A program made the translations under genes and the position numbers. The notes under the pieces were generated by a model. That model was not told where the DNA came from. It did no database searches and worked only from the letters and a program-made list of their open reading frames with translations. This document shows positions 6,229 to 10,363 of a DNA stretch of 10,363 bases, piece after piece (the stretch's first letter is position 1; each line of letters opens with the position of its first letter). The DNA comes from CAYLZW01 sp964388085 (GTDB lineage: Bacteria > Myxococcota > UBA727 > CAYLZW01), in assembly GCA_964388085.1 (NCBI GenBank), contig CAYLZW010000212.1, positions 1 to 10,363 of the forward strand. Reading direction: 5' to 3'.

Positions 6229-7425
6229 CGTCGCGAACACCGGCGCCATGTCGCCGTCCGAGCGCTGCCAGACGCGCGAGACCACGGTCTCCTGCACGAT
6301 GGAGCCGACCGAGCCCATGCCGTTGATGATGCCGGCCGCCGTGAGCGCCACCTTGCGCGAGCCGACGTCGATGGCGCCCGCGCCCGTGAGCAGCGCGTCC
6401 GGGCCGTAGAGCATGAAGCCGATGACGGCGAGGCAGGCGGCGAACCAGACGACGCCGAAGGAGCCGACGACGAAGAGCGCCACGGTGCCGAGCAGCATGC
6501 CGAGCAGCATGAAGAAGGCGAGCTTGGCGCGGCGGCTACCGAACAGCTTGTCGCTCAGCACGCCGGCGGTGATGACGCCGAGGAAGCCAGCGACGTCGAA
6601 CACGGTCGAGAGGTAGCCCGCCTCGCCGCCCTCGAGGCCGTAGCTCTTCTGCAGGAAGTAGGGCGTCCAGCTCCACAGCGCGTAGCGGATGAACTTCACG
6701 CCGAAGTAGAAGGCGCCGATGAGCAGCACGTTGGTGACGACCTGGCGCGTGAAGCCTCGATCGTCGTCGTCAGCGCCCTCGCCCTCGCCCGCGCGCGTGT
6801 CATCGTCGACGACGGGCGGGAGGCCGACGTCCTCGGGGCGGTTACGCTGAAACAGCAGCACGACGAGCCAGCAGACGGCGAGCACGAGCGAGGCCGCGAA
6901 GAACGCGCCGCGAAAGCCCTCCCGTACGAGCCAGAAGGCGGCCCACGCGTTCGCGAGCACGCCGCCGAGCTGGTAGCAGGTAGCCCACAGCCCGAGCAGC
7001 CAACCGCGCTCGCTGCGCTTCGTCCAGAAGGCGAGCGTGCCGATGCACGACGACCAGCCCGTCGACTGCGCGAAGCCGTTCAGCACCATGAGGCCGAGCA
7101 GCGAGCCGTAGCTTTCGGCGAAGCCGAAGCCCGCGTTAGCGAGCAGCGAGCCCGCCATGCCGGCGAGCAAGAGCACGCGCGCGCCCACGCGCGGACCGAG
7201 CGCCGCGCAGGTGAACTGACCGATGGTGTAGGCGACGAGGAAGGCGACGCCGATGTCGCCGAGCGCCGCGGCGTCGAGCCCGAGCTCGAGCTCGAGATCG
7301 GCCTTCACGACGTAGAACGCCTTGCGGCAGAAGTAGAAGCCCGCGTACGCGAGCCAGGTGCTGACCAGGATGCGCGTGCGCCACGAGGTGAACCTCCTCG
7401 TCGGGCGCGCGGCCGTGACGCTCAC
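6148..7425 (-). CDS. MFS transporter, organophosphate:phosphate antiporter (GlpT/UhpT) family
   Basis: This 425-residue, 12-helix major facilitator protein belongs to the organophosphate:Pi antiporter group, whose members import glycerol-3-phosphate or hexose phosphates in exchange for phosphate. Family marks: YFCRKAF (31-37) matches the first-helix segment whose Arg (R45 in GlpT, here R34) binds phosphate. FIRYALWSWTPYFLQKSYG (245-263) carries the second phosphate-binding Arg (R269 in GlpT, here R247). GWSSCIGTLAFWTKRSERG (123-141) corresponds to the GlpT helix IV and loop region. An acidic cytoplasmic loop (about 196-224, with runs of Asp/Glu) separates the two six-helix halves. The substrate cannot be read; a phosphate-ester sensor such as UhpC is an alternative. 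Its ATG overlaps the stop of the HAD phosphatase gene (ATGA), so the two are translationally coupled. Its 3' end overlaps the small membrane protein gene by 81 bp. Confidence 0.88.
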   Translation of the reverse strand: MSVTAARPTRRFTSWRTRILVSTWLAYAGFYFCRKAFYVVKADLELELGLDAAALGDIGVAFLVAYTIGQFTCAALGPRVGARVLLLAGMAGSLLANAGFGFAESYGSLLGLMVLNGFAQSTGWSSCIGTLAFWTKRSERGWLLGLWATCYQLGGVLANAWAAFWLVREGFRGAFFAASLVLAVCWLVVLLFQRNRPEDVGLPPVVDDDTRAGEGEGADDDDRGFTRQVVTNVLLIGAFYFGVKFIRYALWSWTPYFLQKSYGLEGGEAGYLSTVFDVAGFLGVITAGVLSDKLFGSRRAKLAFFMLLGMLLGTVALFVVGSFGVVWFAACLAVIGFMLYGPDALLTGAGAIDVGSRKVALTAAGIINGMGSVGSIVQETVVSRVWQRSDGDMAPVFATLLGASLLSVLALAVVLVRNKAGRSDV

Positions 7426-8516
7426 GCGCTCGGCTCCTCGGCGGCGAAGAGCACGCTCTCGCGCTCTTTGTGAAAGCAGCCGCGGTGCTCGTCGCGCCCC
7501 TGCAGCAGCGTGCGCTCGTCGTCGTAGAGCGAGCGGATCTGCCCCGTGCTGTCGCGGTTGATGATGAGGCGCAGCTCGGTCTCTTCGAAGCTCGTCAGCA
7601 TCTCGAAGTCGGTGTCGCTGTCGCCACAGGCGAGCACGGGCGGCGCGGGCAGAAAGCGCTCGATCACCTCGCGCTTCCCGCCGCGCCAGGTCAGCGGATA
7701 GCGCTTGATGTCGACGCTGCGCGGCAACAGACGCGCGCCGTCCTGCTCGAGCCGCATGCCGAAGATGTGCTCACGCGGCACCGGGTAGCCGAGCGCAAGG
7801 GCCGCTCCCTCGACCAGCTCTTGCTGGGATGCGGTGATGATGAAGACGAGCACGCCGGCGTCGGTGAGCGCCTGCATCAGGGCGCGCATCTCGACGAGGG
7901 CGCGCAGCCCGGTACAAAAGCGCGCGCGTACGGGGCCGCTGCGTCCGCCCTCGTCGCTCTGCCAGACGAGCCGGCCGGGGCGCTCTTGTGCCGCGTGGGC
8001 CACGACGTCGGCGGCGAGCGCGCGCACCTCGTCAGCCGAGAAGCCGCCCATCCAGCGCGCCAGGAACGGGTAGGCGACGCCGGCGCCGAGGCGCGCATCG
8101 TCCTCGAGGGCGCCGTACAGCCAGGCCATGCGCGCGGCGAAGTCCCGCTGCACGGCGGCCTGTTGCGGGCTCGGATCGGCCGCGGCGGCCCGCGCGCTAG
8201 GCGACGAGAGCTGCTCGTAGCTCTCGAGCAGATCGAGGCGCACGTCGGCGAGCGCGACGCCCGACGCGAGCGTGCGCACGCCAAGGGCCTCCTCGGGCAA
8301 GAGCGCCGCCAGCTCCTCCGTCGTCATGCCGAAGGCCATGCGCTCGAGCTGGTAGCGCATGACGGCCTCGCCGATGTCGTGAAAGATGCTCGTGTTGTCG
8401 AAGTCGAAGGTGGCCACGACGCGCTCACCCGCGCGCACGCGATCGCGCCAGCGCCCGAGCTGCTGCTCGAGGGTCGCGCGGTTTTGCGGGTACCAGCCGC
8501 CTTCCTCGAGCCGCAC
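7422..8516 (-). CDS. HAD-superfamily phosphatase (phosphoserine/phosphorylcholine phosphatase-like)
   Basis: This predicted cytoplasmic phosphomonoesterase has 364 residues. All four HAD motifs are visible: motif I DFDNT (38-42; nucleophile D38, acid/base D40), motif II in FIITAS (T228/S230), motif III lysine in GGKREVIERF (K281), and motif IV GDSDTD (298-303) for Mg2+. A ~180-residue mostly helical insert between motifs I and II acts as the cap and sets substrate choice, as in the haloacid dehalogenase-like group that includes phosphoserine and phosphorylcholine phosphatases. I cannot name the substrate. Start: GTG at 8516 is chosen because GGGGAGG (8522-8528) lies 5 nt upstream. A longer form from GTG at 8612 would add 32 Arg/Gly-rich residues with no homology signal and no well-placed ribosome site. 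The stop overlaps the transporter ATG as ATGA, suggesting a joint role in phosphate-ester uptake and hydrolysis. No signal peptide is seen. Confidence 0.85.
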   Translation of the reverse strand: MRLEEGGWYPQNRATLEQQLGRWRDRVRAGERVVATFDFDNTSIFHDIGEAVMRYQLERMAFGMTTEELAALLPEEALGVRTLASGVALADVRLDLLESYEQLSSPSARAAAADPSPQQAAVQRDFAARMAWLYGALEDDARLGAGVAYPFLARWMGGFSADEVRALAADVVAHAAQERPGRLVWQSDEGGRSGPVRARFCTGLRALVEMRALMQALTDAGVLVFIITASQQELVEGAALALGYPVPREHIFGMRLEQDGARLLPRSVDIKRYPLTWRGGKREVIERFLPAPPVLACGDSDTDFEMLTSFEETELRLIINRDSTGQIRSLYDDERTLLQGRDEHRGCFHKERESVLFAAEEPSA

Positions 8517-8672
8517 ACGGACCTCCCCGCGAGGCTTCTCCCATCCTCGCCCCCGGACGGCAATCGCGCGGCGGCAAGCTCCGCCGCGCCCGCGATCGCG
8601 CGCGTGAAACACATTCGCGGCGCCGCCCTCCCTTCAGGCATCATGGCGCCTGCTTCGGGAGGTCCGCGTGCG
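8512..8672. repeat. 16-bp inverted repeat bracketing a divergent start region
   Basis: CGCACACGGACCTCCC at 8512-8527 is the reverse complement of GGGAGGTCCGCGTGCG at 8657-8672 except for one base (15/16). Each arm contains the Shine-Dalgarno sequence, a 5-nt spacer and the GTG start of one of two divergent genes (HAD phosphatase on the minus strand, receiver protein on the plus strand). The 129 bp between the arms (8528-8656) must hold both promoters. I see no strong consensus promoter in it. Confidence 0.7.
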
Positions 8673-9075
8673 CGTGCTGGTGATCGACGACGACGAAGAC
8701 GTGCGCCAGTTGGTGAGCCGCTTCCTCGAGGGACGCGGCTTCAACGTCGAGACGCGCCCGGGCGCGCTGGGGCTGCCGAGCCGTGTGGGCGACTGGTGGC
8801 GCGGCGCCGAGGCGCCCGACGCCATCGTGCTCGACATCATGATGCCCGCCATGAGCGGCGACGCGGCGCTCAAGCTGCTGGCCCGCAACGAGCGCAGCCG
8901 CGCCATCCCCGTCGTGCTGTACAGCGCCGTCGAGCGGCCCGAGGGCGAGCGGGTCGCGAAGGAGCACCCGCGCTGTGCGTTCGTGTCGAAGAGCGATCGG
9001 CTGACGGCGCTGGCCGAGACCCTCGAGCAGCTGATGGTGGTGAGCGTGAGCGTGTCCGCAAAGAGCACGCCCTAA
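8668..9075 (+). CDS. Single-domain response regulator (stand-alone receiver)
   Basis: This 135-residue CheY-like receiver has no output domain, so it probably works by phospho-dependent protein contact or as a phosphate shuttle. Visible residues: acidic cluster DDDED (7-11), likely phospho-acceptor D56 in IVLDIMMPAMSG (53-64), switch S86 in VVLYSAV (82-88), and conserved K108 in FVSKSD (105-110). The usual Pro after that Lys is replaced by Ser. The segment between strands 2 and 3 is about five residues longer than usual and contains DWWRG (42-46). The C-terminal tail ends in an odd alternating VVSVSVS stretch. Start: GTG at 8668 with GGGAGG (8657-8662) 5 nt upstream. It diverges from the HAD gene and converges with the homoserine dehydrogenase gene, their stop codons overlapping by 4 bp. 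No cognate kinase is adjacent. Confidence 0.9.
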   Translation: MRVLVIDDDEDVRQLVSRFLEGRGFNVETRPGALGLPSRVGDWWRGAEAPDAIVLDIMMPAMSGDAALKLLARNERSRAIPVVLYSAVERPEGERVAKEHPRCAFVSKSDRLTALAETLEQLMVVSVSVSAKSTP

Positions 9076-10363
9076 CTCGGGGCGCCGAGGTGCGCCGAGA
9101 GCCGCAGCAGATCCGCGAACACGCCCGCCGCCGTGACCTCGGGGCCGGCGCCCGGACCTTGCACGATGAGCGGCTGCTCGCGGTAGCGCTCGGTCGTGAA
9201 CGCGATGATGTTGTCGCTGCCCGAGAGGCGCGCGAAAGCGTGCGTGCGCGGATAGGCCCGCAGCTCCACGCGCGCGCCAGCATCGACGGACGCCACGCCG
9301 ACGTAGCGCAACACAGCGCCCTCTCGCTCGGCCTCACAGAGGCGCGCCTTCATCTCGTCGTCTGCCTCGTGCAGGCGCGCGAGGAACTCGTCCGTGCCGG
9401 TGACGTCGCGAAGGGCGTCGGGGACAAGGCTCGTGACGGCGACGTCCGCGAGCTCGAGGTCGAGCCCCAGCTCGCGCGCGAGGATGACGACCTTGCGCGC
9501 CACGTCGGTGCCCGAGAGATCGTCGCGCGGATCGGGCTCGGTGAAGCCGCGCTCCTTCGCCTGCTTGACGAGGGTGGAGAACGCCATGTCCGGCGTCAGC
9601 GTGTTGAACAGATAGCTGAGCGTGCCCGACAAGACGCCCTCGACGGCCAGCACGCGATCGCCCGTCTGCACGAGGTCACGCAGCGTCTTGATGACGGGCA
9701 GGCCGGCGCCGACGGTGGCCTCGTAGAAGTAGTGCGCCCGCCGCGCGCGAGCGCTGCCCCGCAAGCGGCGGTAGCGATCGAGCGGTCCCGATCCCGCGCG
9801 CTTGTTCGGCGTCAGCACGTGGATGCCCCGCTCGAGCCAGCGCTCGTAGCGGTCGCCGAGATCGGCCGCGGTGCAGTCGATGACGACGGCGTGCGGCAGA
9901 TGCGAGGCCTGCACGTGCTCGCTGAAGGCGTCGAGGTCGAGCGCCTGGTCGCTCGCCGTGAGCGCCTCGCGCCAAGAGCCCAGATCGAGCGCGGGATCCC
10001 CGAGCAGCATGCGGGACGACGACGCGATGGCGCGCACCCGCACGTCGATGTGGAAGTCTCGGCGCAGCACGTCGGCCTGGCGGCGCAGCTGCTCGAGCAG
10101 CGCGCTGCCGATCTGGCCGGGCCCGACGAGCCCCACCGAGAGCGTCTGCTCCGAGAGGTAGAAGCCCGCGTGCGCCGCGCGCAGGCCGCGCGTGACCTCG
10201 CGCTTGTCGACGACGACGGAGATGTTGCGCTCGCTCGACCCTTGCGCCACCGCGCGGATGTTCACGCCCGCGCGGCCGAGGGCGCTCAGGAGCTTGCCGG
10301 CGACGCCCGGCGTGTGCGCCATGCGCTCGCCGACGGCCGCCAGGATGGCGCAGCCCGGCCGCA
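9072..10363 (-). CDS. thrA: Bifunctional aspartokinase/homoserine dehydrogenase, C-terminal part (5' end beyond window)
   Basis: This gene runs off the right edge; 429 residues are visible. Visible residues 1 to ~60 are the last ACT domain of an aspartokinase (ILAAVGERMAHTPGVAG, then AVAQGSSERNISVVV), which senses an end-product amino acid. A complete homoserine dehydrogenase follows, reducing aspartate semialdehyde to homoserine with NAD(P)H. It shows the Rossmann loop GPGQIG (80-85), TPNKRA (184-189), GAGLPVI (218-224), GTLSYLFN and EPDPRDDLSGTDVARK (275-290) with catalytic D286 and K290. This fusion order (kinase, ACT, dehydrogenase, no C-terminal ACT) is that of E. coli ThrA/MetL; E. coli ThrA aligns throughout from memory. 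The enzyme would serve threonine and methionine synthesis. Reading continues in frame upstream of an ATG at 10322, which is an internal Met. The kinase domain is outside the window, so its integrity is unknown. The stop overlaps that of the receiver gene. Confidence 0.95.
   Translation of the reverse strand, partial: RPGCAILAAVGERMAHTPGVAGKLLSALGRAGVNIRAVAQGSSERNISVVVDKREVTRGLRAAHAGFYLSEQTLSVGLVGPGQIGSALLEQLRRQADVLRRDFHIDVRVRAIASSSRMLLGDPALDLGSWREALTASDQALDLDAFSEHVQASHLPHAVVIDCTAADLGDRYERWLERGIHVLTPNKRAGSGPLDRYRRLRGSARARRAHYFYEATVGAGLPVIKTLRDLVQTGDRVLAVEGVLSGTLSYLFNTLTPDMAFSTLVKQAKERGFTEPDPRDDLSGTDVARKVVILARELGLDLELADVAVTSLVPDALRDVTGTDEFLARLHEADDEMKARLCEAEREGAVLRYVGVASVDAGARVELRAYPRTHAFARLSGSDNIIAFTTERYREQPLIVQGPGAGPEVTAAGVFADLLRLSAHLGAPS

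Noticed and set aside
8517..8612. N-terminal extension of the HAD phosphatase from GTG at 8612.
   Set aside because: The extra 32 residues are Arg/Gly-rich and family-unlike, and the nearest purine-rich site is too far away. The GTG at 8516 has a Shine-Dalgarno sequence at ideal spacing.

Overview
This window looks like chromosome from a high-GC myxobacterium (Myxococcota). The GC content is high throughout and third codon positions are strongly G/C. The best taxonomic marker is the encapsulin shell protein, which I recognise as very close to Myxococcus xanthus EncA. A hybrid sensor kinase, a stand-alone receiver protein and a TPR/LysM pair also fit that lineage. No rRNA, tRNA, CRISPR array or insertion sequence is visible.

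Layout, left to right. (1) The 3' end of a hybrid histidine kinase (+ strand) closes at a strong intrinsic terminator. (2) A minus-strand pair follows: a cytoplasmic-looking TPR protein and, 168 bp downstream of it, an unusual 549-residue protein with an N-terminal LysM domain, a long disordered middle and a Gly/Ala-rich repetitive C-terminal region. (3) A 242-bp divergent intergenic region carries several palindromes, one resembling a Fur box. (4) A + strand run follows: an encapsulated-ferritin-like cargo with a visible C-terminal encapsulin targeting peptide, the encapsulin shell gene, pyridoxamine-phosphate oxidase (pdxH) and a small single-pass membrane protein. (5) A minus-strand, translationally coupled pair comprises a HAD phosphatase and an organophosphate:phosphate antiporter-type MFS transporter. 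(6) A single-domain response regulator (+) lies next. (7) The C-terminal part of a bifunctional aspartokinase/homoserine dehydrogenase (minus) runs off the right edge.

Functional reading. The centre of the window is a ferritin-type encapsulin nanocompartment. The cargo oxidises Fe(II), its C-terminal peptide docks inside the shell, and the shell stores the mineral. A Fur-box-like palindrome just upstream suggests iron-responsive control. pdxH makes the cofactor PLP and releases H2O2; its tight spacing behind the shell gene suggests co-transcription but not encapsulation. The HAD/transporter pair could import a phosphate ester and dephosphorylate it.

The gene order is compact. Two convergent pairs overlap at their 3' ends (81 bp and 4 bp). 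The divergent HAD/receiver genes begin with near-identical translation-start sequences that form a 15/16 inverted repeat. I see no clearly unprecedented multi-gene system. The least explained items are the LysM/repeat protein with its TPR neighbour, the shell-pdxH-membrane protein linkage, and the regulatory palindromes.
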